A DNA stretch of 13,216 nucleotides from Verrucomicrobiota bacterium (lineage in GTDB: Bacteria; Verrucomicrobiota; Verrucomicrobiia; Opitutales; Opitutaceae): the NCBI GenBank assembly GCA_023447015.1, contig JAEXPG010000144.1, forward strand, positions 1 to 13,216, read 5' to 3'. Positions 7,395 through 13,216 of this stretch are shown piece after piece (position 1 is the stretch's first letter; the number at the start of each line of letters is the position of its first letter). A program made the translations under genes and the position numbers. The notes beneath the pieces were generated by a model. That model saw nothing but the letters and a program-made list of their open reading frames with translations, had not been told where the DNA came from and searched no databases.

Positions 7395-7775
7395 TCCCAC
7401 CTGTCACCTTACACCTGCCACTTCCGTCTCTCCGTCCTCTCGGAGGCGCTGCGCGCCGCAGATTCCCAAAGGTTCTGCCACCGCACGAATGCCGAACGGC
7501 AGAACGTCCTCCGTCCTCTGTCTTCCGCCATCCGTCGTCCCTCTGCAATCTGCCCTCCGTCGTCCGCCTCCGCCACTTCGCCCTTGTTCTGTCCGGAGGC
7601 GAAACTACGCTGCCGGCCGTGCACCCCACGGTTTCTGCGGAAATAGCCCAAGCTCGATCCGGTTGCGCTTTTGCCCCGAAATCCACCCCGCAAAGCTCAC
7701 CCCGGTTGAGCTTCCGCGGCATTCTCCATCACCCCAAACATCAACTCGGTTGAGGTGTGTAACGCTGTTGGGCGA
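7395..7775. repeat. Long direct repeat (type C), copy 1, with an insert
   Basis: Two blocks match the copy at 10530-10799: 7395-7440 (pyrimidine-rich, CTGTCACCTTACACCTGCC) and 7549-7775 (about 225 bases, the great majority identical). Between them, copy 1 carries about 108 extra bases (7441-7548), including an 8-base inverted repeat GTTCTGCC/GGCAGAAC at 7472-7505. Inside the long block a motif CCGGTTGCGCTT / CCGGTTGAGCTT / TCGGTTGAGGTG recurs at 7659, 7702 and 7746. A dyad, AAGCTCA and TGAGCTT, flanks the middle motif. The repeat ends within a few bases of the ATG at 7780. No gene is supported in 6872-7779. Confidence 0.85.
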
Positions 7776-7779
7776 AAGA

Positions 7780-8277
7780 ATGAGAACGCTCAGTCCAGGT
7801 CTCTTCGTATGTTTGTCGGTGTTGCTGTGGGCGGGGTGCGTTTCCCGCTTCCCTGCGCAGTTCACCGGAGACTACCTGGGCTACGATGAAGCGAGGAGGT
7901 TCTGCTTGGGGGAGGATGCGGAATATGGACCCGACCGTCCAAAGTACCTGATGGAGTATTATTCGATCACGATGGTCGAAACGATCACGCCTGACGACTT
8001 CGATCGGCTGAAAGACCGCGCCTTGTTTCCGTCGTATAAGGGGGAGTGGTTCTATTTCTCAGTTCCACAAACCGAAGAGTATTACATCTGGGAACCTGAT
8101 CCCGCAGATCCGGCACGCCGGGAACTGGCATCTAGGTTATGGGCTGAGGGACTCCATCGGTATCGAATCTCGCGCGTAGAAGTGTGGAGAAACCGGCCTA
8201 CCCAGCCGCCAGTACCGATGCCGGGGAAAGTGACCGGTTTCCAATCACCGGCAGCCGCCCGGCATGGCACACCCTGA
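7780..8277 (+). CDS. Small predicted lipoprotein
   Basis: The product is 165 residues. It starts with a short lipoprotein signal, a hydrophobic run ending LLWAGC with the lipidated cysteine at C20, so it should be membrane-anchored outside the cytoplasm. The body is rich in Tyr, Asp, Glu and Trp (EYYIWEPDPADP, GEWFYFSVPQTEEYY), and no family was recognised. The C-terminal tail contains PPVPMPG, a heptapeptide that returns near the N-terminus of the 8656 product. The start is chosen because it gives a proper signal peptide, though the ribosome-binding site is weak (GAAAGA). The repeat copy ends 4-5 bases upstream. Base composition is visibly less GC-rich than the regulatory genes upstream, suggesting later acquisition. 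Confidence 0.8.
   Translation: MRTLSPGLFVCLSVLLWAGCVSRFPAQFTGDYLGYDEARRFCLGEDAEYGPDRPKYLMEYYSITMVETITPDDFDRLKDRALFPSYKGEWFYFSVPQTEEYYIWEPDPADPARRELASRLWAEGLHRYRISRVEVWRNRPTQPPVPMPGKVTGFQSPAAARHGTP
8218..8265 (+). repeat. Inverted repeat at the end of the lipoprotein gene
   Basis: ATGCCGGG (8218-8225) pairs with CCCGGCAT (8258-8265), with a shorter inner stem GTGA/TCAC (8230-8233, 8245-8248). It spans the last codons of the 7780 gene and touches an ATG at 8264. It could be an RNA hairpin coupling or insulating the neighbouring genes, or a cassette-junction remnant. Confidence 0.4.
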
Positions 8278-8296
8278 AACCGTTAAGCCGAAATCG

Positions 8297-8659
8297 ATGC
8301 GTTACTCCGTTCTGATTGTTGCTGCCAGTTTGCTTACGAGCTGTTCGAGCTCGCCGAGCAAGCAGTCGGTAACGCCAACCCCGAACGTTGCGGCAGAGTC
8401 GGTCGAGTTTGAAGAGAGGATAATCGGCCCTATCGAACGCAGGAATCTGCAGGATGATTTGAACAAGTTGCCCCCTGAAGACCGGATTCGGGCAGTAGCA
8501 CTCCTCGATCAAGGCGCAGAAGCGTACTGTCTGTTGGTCCAGGATTTTTCGCAGTGCCTTCAGATGAGTGGTATTCAACGACCGCCTGTTTCGATCAGAG
8601 TTGGACGTCTCATTTTCGCGAAGGATTCGAAGATCGTTGCGGAGTTCGAAATGCCATGA
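8297..8659 (+). CDS. Small predicted lipoprotein
   Basis: The product is 120 residues from the ATG at 8297. The N-terminus MRYSVLIVAASLLTSCSSS is a textbook lipoprotein signal with lipobox LLTSC (C16), followed by a Ser/Pro/Thr linker. The remainder is mixed helical (EERIIGPIERRNLQDDLNKLPPEDR) with no recognised domain. An in-frame ATG at 8264 would add 11 polar residues ahead of the signal and overlap the previous gene by 14 bases, so 8297 is preferred. The stop overlaps the next start as ATGA, implying coupled translation with the 8656 gene. Confidence 0.75.
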   Translation: MRYSVLIVAASLLTSCSSSPSKQSVTPTPNVAAESVEFEERIIGPIERRNLQDDLNKLPPEDRIRAVALLDQGAEAYCLLVQDFSQCLQMSGIQRPPVSIRVGRLIFAKDSKIVAEFEMP

Positions 8660-8817
8660 AAAGGCCTTACGAGCCACCAGTACCAATGCCGGGGATGAGT
8701 GTCGTCGGTGGGCTAGTCTCGACCGCGGTGTTGGCGTTTCTGCTTCTCTCGTCCGACCGCCGGAAGAAGGCGTTCCATTCCCGCAGCGGTGTAGGAGCAG
8801 CACGAGGCCCCGAATGA
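8656..8817 (+). CDS. 53-residue single-span membrane protein
   Basis: A small open frame set between two ATGA overlaps: its ATG overlaps the stop of the 8297 gene, and its stop overlaps the ATG of the 8814 gene. The product begins MKRPYEPPVPMPGMSVVGG, has one hydrophobic span at about 15-32 and then a basic tail (SSDRRKKAFHSRS), which predicts a cytoplasmic C-terminus. The PPVPMPG heptapeptide also occurs in the C-terminal tail of the 7780 lipoprotein, with closely similar DNA. The overlaps and clean membrane topology support it as real despite its size. Function unknown. Confidence 0.6.
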   Translation: MKRPYEPPVPMPGMSVVGGLVSTAVLAFLLLSSDRRKKAFHSRSGVGAARGPE

Positions 8818-9269
8818 AGCGGATCGCGCAAAAAGTCCTCCCGCTGGTTGTCGTTGGAGTGGCCGTGATCGGGGGGCTGTCCTCCATGCCCGGCGTCCGG
8901 CGTCTCCTCGCCGCGGTTCCATGGGACCTCGCGTTGCCTTTGCTCTATCCCGTGGCCATCGGAAGCGGGATTCTGGCCTGGTACACATCCCGGTCGACGC
9001 GGTCCGCCTTGCTCTGGGATGGCTGTGGTACCCTGGTGTTGATTCTCGCGTGCTTCCTTTCGTGGGAGAGCATCTCGGGCCATGGTGACAGGGAGAACTA
9101 CGGCCATCTCCTCTTTCTGCTTTTCGGAGTGCCGGCCGGCCTGATGGCGATGAGCATTTTCCTTGGGACAGCTGCGCGGAACGTCGACTCTCCGCTCGCG
9201 GTTCTGCGGTACGGATCGTTGGTCGGTCTCCTGATCGCACTATCTGCTTTGATCGCGCCGTTTCTATAG
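8814..9269 (+). CDS. Four-span membrane protein of unknown function
   Basis: The product is 151 residues with about four hydrophobic segments (roughly residues 8-25, 38-55, 66-82 and 97-115) and a hydrophobic C-terminal stretch. It starts MKRIAQK, with GAGG seven bases upstream as a ribosome site, and overlaps the stop of the 53-residue gene. No enzyme motif or known family was seen. Adjacent small genes are also membrane or lipoprotein genes, so a joint envelope role is possible but unproven. Confidence 0.72.
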   Translation: MKRIAQKVLPLVVVGVAVIGGLSSMPGVRRLLAAVPWDLALPLLYPVAIGSGILAWYTSRSTRSALLWDGCGTLVLILACFLSWESISGHGDRENYGHLLFLLFGVPAGLMAMSIFLGTAARNVDSPLAVLRYGSLVGLLIALSALIAPFL

Positions 9270-9378
9270 CAGCTATCTAAGCCAGCGGTCTCCGCGCAAC
9301 ACCCCTACGATGACCTCTTCAAACTCAGCACTCGCAGTGCGGCGGTACTGCTTTGTGATTGGTGGCCGAACGACCTGA

Positions 9379-9726
9379 ATGGACGCTTCCATCGTCAGTC
9401 TTCTGCTGCCACTCGTCCTCCCGCCTGTGTGCACCGAGGGAGTGCTGTGGGTTTTGCGATTCCTGCGGGTCCAGAAGAAGGGCTACGCGTGGACCGCCTG
9501 CTTGTTGCGTGCTTCGACCTACGCGCCGTGCCTGCTTGGGATCGGAGATGGCGCCCTCCCGATGCCGCTCGGTGCTGCACTCTGCATCTGGCTCGACGGC
9601 CCCGGCGGGGTGATCGAGTGCTTCTACGGAATCCCGATTCTGGCCCTGATGCCATTCACCTACGGTTTCGCTGCTGTCGCGGCGGAGAAGCGGGAGGCAA
9701 GACGAGCCGACAAGCTCCCCGGCTGA
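9379..9726 (+). CDS. Small multi-span membrane protein of unknown function
   Basis: The product is 115 residues with hydrophobic segments near residues 4-20, 38-54, 60-74 and 82-100, several Cys residues, and a charged C-terminal tail (AAEKREARRADKLPG). The ATG at 9379 has no convincing ribosome site. The 109 bases between the 8814 gene and this one hold no gene, only a short GCACT/AGTGC hairpin near 9329-9341. No homologous family was recognised. Confidence 0.62.
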   Translation: MDASIVSLLLPLVLPPVCTEGVLWVLRFLRVQKKGYAWTACLLRASTYAPCLLGIGDGALPMPLGAALCIWLDGPGGVIECFYGIPILALMPFTYGFAAVAAEKREARRADKLPG

Positions 9727-9746
9727 AGCGGAGCATCGGAAGACAA

Positions 9747-10358
9747 ATGCACAAACTACTGGCAATCGGTCTGAGCGCGTTGGGCGGTGGGATGCTGTTC
9801 ATCCTGGTGTTCGCGATTCTTTGGCCGGTTGAGCTTGGTGATGTGACCGGCCTCGGCCTTCTCGGGGCTGCATGTCTGGGCGGCGGTGGGATCGCATGGA
9901 TTCTCTGCGGGCGACCAAACCTGGTCCCAACCGACTTCAAACGAACAGACTACGAGGCAGCGGGACTGCTGACTTCCGAGCGCTTTCGGGCGATACGGGC
10001 CTTCGAAGTGGAGGAACGGGAAGATGAGGGGCGGCACCTCTACCTCGAGCTTGGCGATGGTCGCGTGCTCTTCTTGTGCGGGCAGTATCTGTACGACTAC
10101 GGCGAGATCAATGACGACCCGGAGGTGAATCAGACGGCGACATTCCCTTGCACCGAATTCGTGCTGAAGCGTCACAAAACCGAAGGGTGGGTTCATTCGA
10201 TCGAATGCGGGGGCCGCCTGATCGAATCGCTCGGCCGACTCCCGCACTATTCCGAGGCATACCTCAAACGACACGGCTTCCCAGAAGATGGGCAGGTGTT
10301 CGACGAGTCGCTTGATGTGCTTCTCGAGCGAATCAAAGCGGGCAGGGCAGAAGCGTGA
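9747..10358 (+). CDS. Membrane-anchored conserved hypothetical protein
   Basis: The product is 203 residues. Two hydrophobic segments lie near residues 5-28 and 34-54, followed by a soluble domain of about 145 residues. The soluble part includes FRAIRAFEVEEREDEGRHLYLELGD, GRVLFLCGQYLYDY and FPCTEFVLKRHK. This composition resembles a hypothetical family I have seen annotated without function in several Gram-negative phyla, but no name can be assigned. The start at ATG 9747 gives the membrane segments directly, and GGAAG lies four bases upstream. It follows the 9379 gene by 20 bases, so co-transcription is likely. Confidence 0.8.
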   Translation: MHKLLAIGLSALGGGMLFILVFAILWPVELGDVTGLGLLGAACLGGGGIAWILCGRPNLVPTDFKRTDYEAAGLLTSERFRAIRAFEVEEREDEGRHLYLELGDGRVLFLCGQYLYDYGEINDDPEVNQTATFPCTEFVLKRHKTEGWVHSIECGGRLIESLGRLPHYSEAYLKRHGFPEDGQVFDESLDVLLERIKAGRAEA

Positions 10359-10529
10359 TCCACCGATGGCACAGGCAATGAAGTCCGCCGGAGCGTTCTG
10401 CGGGACGCATGGACATGCCGCGTTGCCCATCTCGGCCTGATCGCTTTCCCACAATTCACTCGGCCGCAACCGACCGTCGATTCATCGACCTCCGTCAACC
10501 GACCTCGGACCTCCGTCCTCCCGCCACTC
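10359..10529. other. Spacer with pyrimidine-rich short repeats
   Basis: No gene is supported. From about 10486 the sequence is a run of CCTCCGTC-like pyrimidine-rich units that leads into the direct repeat at 10530. The 7377-7440 and 7500-7560 stretches have the same texture. Confidence 0.5.
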
Positions 10530-10799
10530 TCCCACCTGTCACCTTACACCTGCCACTTCTGTCTCTCCGTCCTCTGCCCTCCGTCGTCCGCCTCCGCCAC
10601 TTCGCCCTTGTTCTGTCCGGAGGCGAAACTACGCTGCCGGCCGTGAACCCCACGGTTTCTGCGAAGTTAGCCCAAGCTCGATCCGGTTGCGCTTTGGTTC
10701 CGCGATCCACCCCGCAAAACTCAACCCGGTTGAGCTTCCGCGGCATTTCCCCTCACCCCAAAACACCGACTCGGTTGAGGTGAATAACACTGTTCGCCA
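10530..10799. repeat. Long direct repeat (type C), copy 2
   Basis: Copy of 7395-7775 lacking the 108-base insert, in the same orientation and about 3.0 kb downstream. The CGGTTGNG-type motif occurs at 10683, 10726 and 10771, and CTCAAC/GTTGAG forms a dyad around the middle motif. Bases differ between copies on both arms of this dyad, yet pairing is kept. It ends six bases before the ATG at 10805. Confidence 0.85.
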
Positions 10800-10804
10800 A
10801 AGCC

Positions 10805-11203
10805 ATGAACAGATTTGCTCATGTCCACCTGATTGCGGCCGGTCTCTTCGCGCTCGCTGCTTCGGTCGCTGTTCTTGGGGCCGATACGCATGAACCACAG
10901 AAACCCAGCGGGTGTGATCGGGTTGTTCACGCCAATGCCGCGCTGAAGGATTTTCTTGCCGCGCATGGATTTCATTCTGGCGGGCGTGGTATCTTTTCGC
11001 GGCATTACCGAAGTCTGAAAGAAGCCTCTGATGACCTTAGCGTTTCTTTGGTTGGCCTGCGAATACCGCCAAACGGGCCGGGGAGTCTGGTGCACAGGGA
11101 TGAGCGCGTGTTTGAGCTGAATGGTTGGAATTTCCAGTGCTCGCCGAGAAAGGCCGAACACTCGACGATCCGAAAACGCCATGCAGAGTTGGCACATCAT
11201 TAG
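10805..11203 (+). CDS. Small secreted protein of unknown function
   Basis: The product is 132 residues with a signal peptide: a hydrophobic core at about 9-25 and a likely cleavage at VLGA before DTHEP. The mature part (about 106 residues) has two Cys residues (in SGCDRV and NFQCSP), which could form a disulfide, and a basic, His-rich C-terminus. No family was recognised. The direct repeat copy ends six bases before the start codon, the same relation seen for the 7780 lipoprotein. The two proteins are not visibly related, so the repeat and not the gene is the shared item. Confidence 0.72.
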   Translation: MNRFAHVHLIAAGLFALAASVAVLGADTHEPQKPSGCDRVVHANAALKDFLAAHGFHSGGRGIFSRHYRSLKEASDDLSVSLVGLRIPPNGPGSLVHRDERVFELNGWNFQCSPRKAEHSTIRKRHAELAHH

Positions 11204-11235
11204 TTCAGGTCTTCTAGCTAAGCGCCTCGCCACGA

Positions 11236-11838
11236 ATGAAGATCTCGCTCATCCGCCATGGCCGACCGACGGCGCGCCAATCCTCGCGCATCAGTGCGGC
11301 GACATTTGCGGCGTGGTTGCGGGAATATGATGAGGCGGGCATCGACGCGACGTTGCCACCGCCCGACCGCCTGACGCGATCCCTCGCGACGTGCTCGCTG
11401 GTGGTCACCAGTCCGCTGCGGCGGGCGATCGAGTCGGCGGACCGGCTTGGGCTCGCGGCGGAGCGACGGGTGACGATCGAGGCCCGCGAGGTCGAACTGC
11501 CGAACCGGCTCAAGTGGCCCTTTCCGCACCGTCCGGCGACCTTCGTTGGTCTCGCGCGCTTCCTCTGGCTGCTGCGGCTCGCCCGCGCCCAGGAAGACAT
11601 CCAGCAGGTTGGCGTGCGCGCGCGGCTGCTCGCGCTCGAGCTGAGCGCCTTGGCGCAAGACCACGGACACGTTGCTCTCGTGGGACACGGCTACCTGAAT
11701 CTGTTTCTGCGCCAGCAGCTCGAAGCCGCCGGCTGGCGTTCGTCCGATCCACGCGCCCGCGGCTACTGGTCCTGCGCGCATTTCGAGAAGACACGTCCAG
11801 CGAAACACTCCGCTGCTCCGTTTGCTGCCCGTTCCTGA
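11236..11838 (+). CDS. Histidine phosphatase superfamily protein
   Basis: The product is 200 residues, cytosolic. It begins MKISLIRHGRP, with the RHG motif (R7-H8-G9) whose His forms the phosphoenzyme in the phosphoglycerate-mutase-like superfamily. TSPLRRAIESA (about residues 58-68) gives the second conserved Arg, and LVGHGYLN carries the second His at 151. Members include phosphoglycerate mutases, alpha-ribazole phosphatase and SixA; the substrate cannot be told from sequence alone. The start is set by the core motif at the extreme N-terminus, and no clear ribosome site is present. The gene returns to the GC-rich style of the regulatory block. Confidence 0.88.
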   Translation: MKISLIRHGRPTARQSSRISAATFAAWLREYDEAGIDATLPPPDRLTRSLATCSLVVTSPLRRAIESADRLGLAAERRVTIEAREVELPNRLKWPFPHRPATFVGLARFLWLLRLARAQEDIQQVGVRARLLALELSALAQDHGHVALVGHGYLNLFLRQQLEAAGWRSSDPRARGYWSCAHFEKTRPAKHSAAPFAARS

Positions 11839-11850
11839 TTATGAACCCGA

Positions 11851-11988
11851 GACCACGGATTACCACGGACACGGAATTTCGGGCGTAGAGTCCGACTTTC
11901 CATCGGCGTCGCAGCTCTGGGATCCGTGCCATCCGTGTTCTGCCGTACCCATCGGTTGCGGCGCAGCCGTTCTGGGTGATCCGTGGTC
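11851..11988. repeat. Palindromic intergenic element (type A)
   Basis: GACCACGGAT (11851-11860) and ATCCGTGGTC (11979-11988) are a perfect 10-base inverted repeat. The arms contain periodic CACGGA and ATCCGTG units (ATCCGTGCCATCCGTG near 11922-11937). Exactly the same terminal 10-mer pair is present at 12954-13006. The element follows the histidine phosphatase stop by 12 bases. Confidence 0.75.
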
Positions 11989-12123
11989 GATCTCCGCCCC
12001 GATCGCTCAGCAGCATTGCTTTCCCGCAAGGCCGCTTCCTGGCGCGCATCGACGCTGAGTTCCAGAGCGATTGCCCCGAGGGGGAGCATCGGTTTGCGGT
12101 TGGGGCGGGATGGGGCGGTCACC

Positions 12124-12291
12124 TGGGCGTACGGTGGGTATGCGGGAGACTACGGCGCGCATTCGGTAGGCTACCGGACGCGACAAGTAGGCGACGGCGA
12201 GGCGCCGGTAGTGTACGGAACGGTCGCGGTAGGCGACGGCGCGGGCGCCGTACACTACGGGGCAAACGCGGTAGGCGATGGCGGCCGAACC
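12124..12291 (+). repeat. 21-base tandem repeat encoding heptapeptides
   Basis: Eight units of exactly 21 bases, most beginning GTA. GTAGGCGACGGCG recurs at 12187 and 12229 and as GTAGGCGATGGCG at 12271, giving a 42-base higher-order period. In the + frame of an open stretch (11983-12339), the units read VGYRTRQ, VGDGEAP, VVYGTVA, VGDGAGA, VHYGANA and VGDGGRT. The - strand is also open with heptads of the type AVAYRxR, so the coding strand, if any, is uncertain. The region 11989-12473 has no other supported gene. Confidence 0.75.
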
Positions 12292-12473
12292 AAAGACGTT
12301 GGAGCGGCGATCAGCTTTTCTTTTTCGCGTGATAAGTAACAGGAAAAAGGACACAAAGCGGAGGGTTTCGGATTGAACGCCTGAGATAGCGGATACAGAA
12401 CCGCGGCGTCGCCCCACATGCCGGGTGGAACGGTCATGGGAGCGGGCGACATGAACCCCGAAACTCAGCCATC

Positions 12474-12851
12474 ATGGCCAAAGGACAGAAGTCGAAGTAC
12501 GAACAGGTGAAACAGATCTTGGCGGGCTGGAAGAAGGTCCGGCCCTCGAAAGTTCTCGACGGACAGACCGTCGACCAGTTCACGACCAACAAGCTCAAGG
12601 CCTGCAACGATGCCCGCGACAACATCGAGAGCCTCAAGCTCCAGCTCGTGGCGGCGTCCAACGCCCGCGACAAGGCCGACGATGCGGCCTATGTCGCCGC
12701 ACAGGACATCGTGAAGGCCGTGCGCGCCGACAAGACCGAGGGCGGCGACGACGGCGATCTCTACGAGGCGATGGGCTTCGTGCGGAAGAGCGAGCGCAAG
12801 AGCGGTCTCTCCCGTCGGAAGACGGAAGAGCGCGCTGTCGCCGCGAAATAA
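12474..12851 (+). CDS. Small helical protein of unknown function
   Basis: The product is 125 residues: charged, mainly helical, with no signal peptide or membrane span. It starts MAKGQKSKYEQVKQILAGWKKVRPSK, has a central helical part with NARDNIESLKLQL and ASNARDKADDAAY, and ends with YEAMGFVRKSERKSGLSRRK, which looks like a conserved basic motif that might bind nucleic acid. The ATG at 12474 has no Shine-Dalgarno site. Codon use is GC-rich and regular, arguing that it is a real gene. A hairpin lies directly after the stop. It could be a phage- or island-derived small protein, but nothing in the sequence fixes its role. Confidence 0.8.
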   Translation: MAKGQKSKYEQVKQILAGWKKVRPSKVLDGQTVDQFTTNKLKACNDARDNIESLKLQLVAASNARDKADDAAYVAAQDIVKAVRADKTEGGDDGDLYEAMGFVRKSERKSGLSRRKTEERAVAAK

Positions 12852-12853
12852 GC

Positions 12854-12875
12854 CCGCCAGCAAGCCGGCTGGTGG
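12854..12875 (+). terminator. Hairpin after the 12474 gene
   Basis: CCGCCAGC (12854-12861) pairs with GCTGGTGG (12868-12875) over eight bases including one G-T pair, around a six-base loop. It starts three bases after the stop codon. No T-run follows, so termination would need Rho or an unusual mechanism. Confidence 0.45.
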
Positions 12876-12953
12876 CGACTGTACGCAGAAACCGGATCTT
12901 GCACCATCAAGAGGCTGGCGCGGCTAGGCCGCGACCAGCCGGACAACCGGAAG

Positions 12954-13006
12954 GACCACGGATTGCACGGATGGGCACGGATGGCCGTGGGTGGCGATCC
13001 GTGGTC
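12954..13006. repeat. Palindromic intergenic element (type A)
   Basis: GACCACGGAT (12954-12963) and ATCCGTGGTC (12997-13006) form a perfect inverted pair with CACGGAT units at about 10-base spacing inside. The right end continues as CTCCGAGGGGC, so that a 21-base block (12996-13016) recurs exactly at 13143-13163. Confidence 0.75.
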
Positions 13007-13045
13007 TCCGAGGGGCTCCGCCGCGACAAGGCTGGCATTCGGAAC

Positions 13046-13153
13046 AACCACTGATTGCACCGATTGCACGGATTCTGGAGGTCGGTTCTCGGCAGGGGAA
13101 CGGTCGTTGCGCCCGACATTCCGTATCCGTGGCAATCCGTGTGATCCGTGGTC
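13046..13153. repeat. Palindromic intergenic element (type A)
   Basis: The left arm, starting near AACCACTGAT (13046), carries CACTGAT, CACCGAT and CACGGAT units. The right arm carries ATCCGTG three times (13125, 13135, 13144) and ends GTGGTC at 13153. The repeated 7-mers make the arms complementary in several registers. Confidence 0.7.
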
Positions 13154-13160
13154 TCCGAGG

Positions 13161-13216
13161 GGCCACCTCGGCGCGGTGGCCTACAGTGGGAACCATTGTT
13201 CACCGCAAAGAACGCA
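13161..13216. repeat. Type B repeat fragments at the window edge
   Basis: GGCCACC...GGTGGCCTACAGTGGG (13161-13190) is the reverse complement of the hairpin end of the type B repeat (CCCACTGTAGGCCAC). The right edge, ACCGCAAAGAACGCA, is the first block of the same repeat in direct orientation. The element therefore appears to consist of separable parts, the second running out of the window. Confidence 0.6.

Noticed and set aside
7059..7722. Several open frames on both strands across 7059-7722
   Set aside because: They run through the dispersed and pyrimidine-rich repeats, translate to periodic Arg/Ser/Thr/Glu-rich sequence and have no initiation signals.
10409..10783. Open frames across the second repeat copy
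   Set aside because: The same repeat at 7549 gives different frame lengths and the translation simply reflects repeat periodicity.
6872..11235. Transposon or insertion sequence as the source of the repeats
   Set aside because: No transposase, recombinase or integrase motif was found in any frame, and no target-site duplication could be assigned.
11851..13153. CRISPR array
   Set aside because: The repeated units are 7-mers in inverted arms, without constant direct repeats of 23-40 bases and unique spacers, and no cas gene is present.
1..13216. tRNA, rRNA or other known structured RNA genes
   Set aside because: No T-loop GGTTCNANNCC with matching acceptor stem, and no rRNA-like stretches, were seen on reading both strands; a covariance-model scan would settle it.

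Overview
The window looks like chromosomal DNA from a GC-rich member of the Verrucomicrobiota, most plausibly Opitutaceae. This is inferred from the high-GC coding style, the many short dispersed palindromic and pyrimidine-rich intergenic repeats, and a sigma-54-type two-component regulator; no rRNA or marker phylogeny is available here. All credible genes are on the + strand. The long open frames on the - strand are GC-driven shadows.

Layout. (1) 1-145: a palindromic intergenic element. (2) 220-1743: adenylosuccinate lyase (purB), a housekeeping purine gene resembling the actinobacterial form, with an Ala/Pro-rich N-terminal tail. (3) 1744-2232: a non-coding stretch holding a dispersed repeat also found at 6959. 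(4) 2233-6871: a regulatory block made of an NtrC-type sigma-54-dependent response regulator, then a hairpin, a sigma-54-like promoter, an exported helical protein of unknown family, and a membrane histidine kinase with a degenerate H-box. The activator lies just upstream of a promoter of the class it would use, so this reads as a self-contained envelope-sensing module. (5) 6872-7779: about 900 bases of stacked repeats. (6) 7780-11203: an accessory region of lower GC than its flanks, with a lipoprotein, a second lipoprotein, a 53-residue single-span protein, three further membrane or membrane-anchored proteins and a small secreted protein. Several overlap by ATGA. A long direct repeat (about 225 bases) stands immediately before the first gene (7780) and again before the last (10805). 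(7) 11236-11838: a histidine phosphatase superfamily protein. (8) 11839-12473: a palindromic element and a 21-base tandem repeat that encodes heptapeptides in one frame. (9) 12474-12851: a small conserved-looking helical protein of unknown function. (10) 12852-13216: more palindromic repeats.

The most interesting items are the regulator / exported protein / kinase module, and the accessory array bracketed by direct repeats that end exactly at the start codons of secreted-protein genes. No integrase, transposase, tRNA, rRNA or CRISPR array was found. No function is claimed for the accessory genes.
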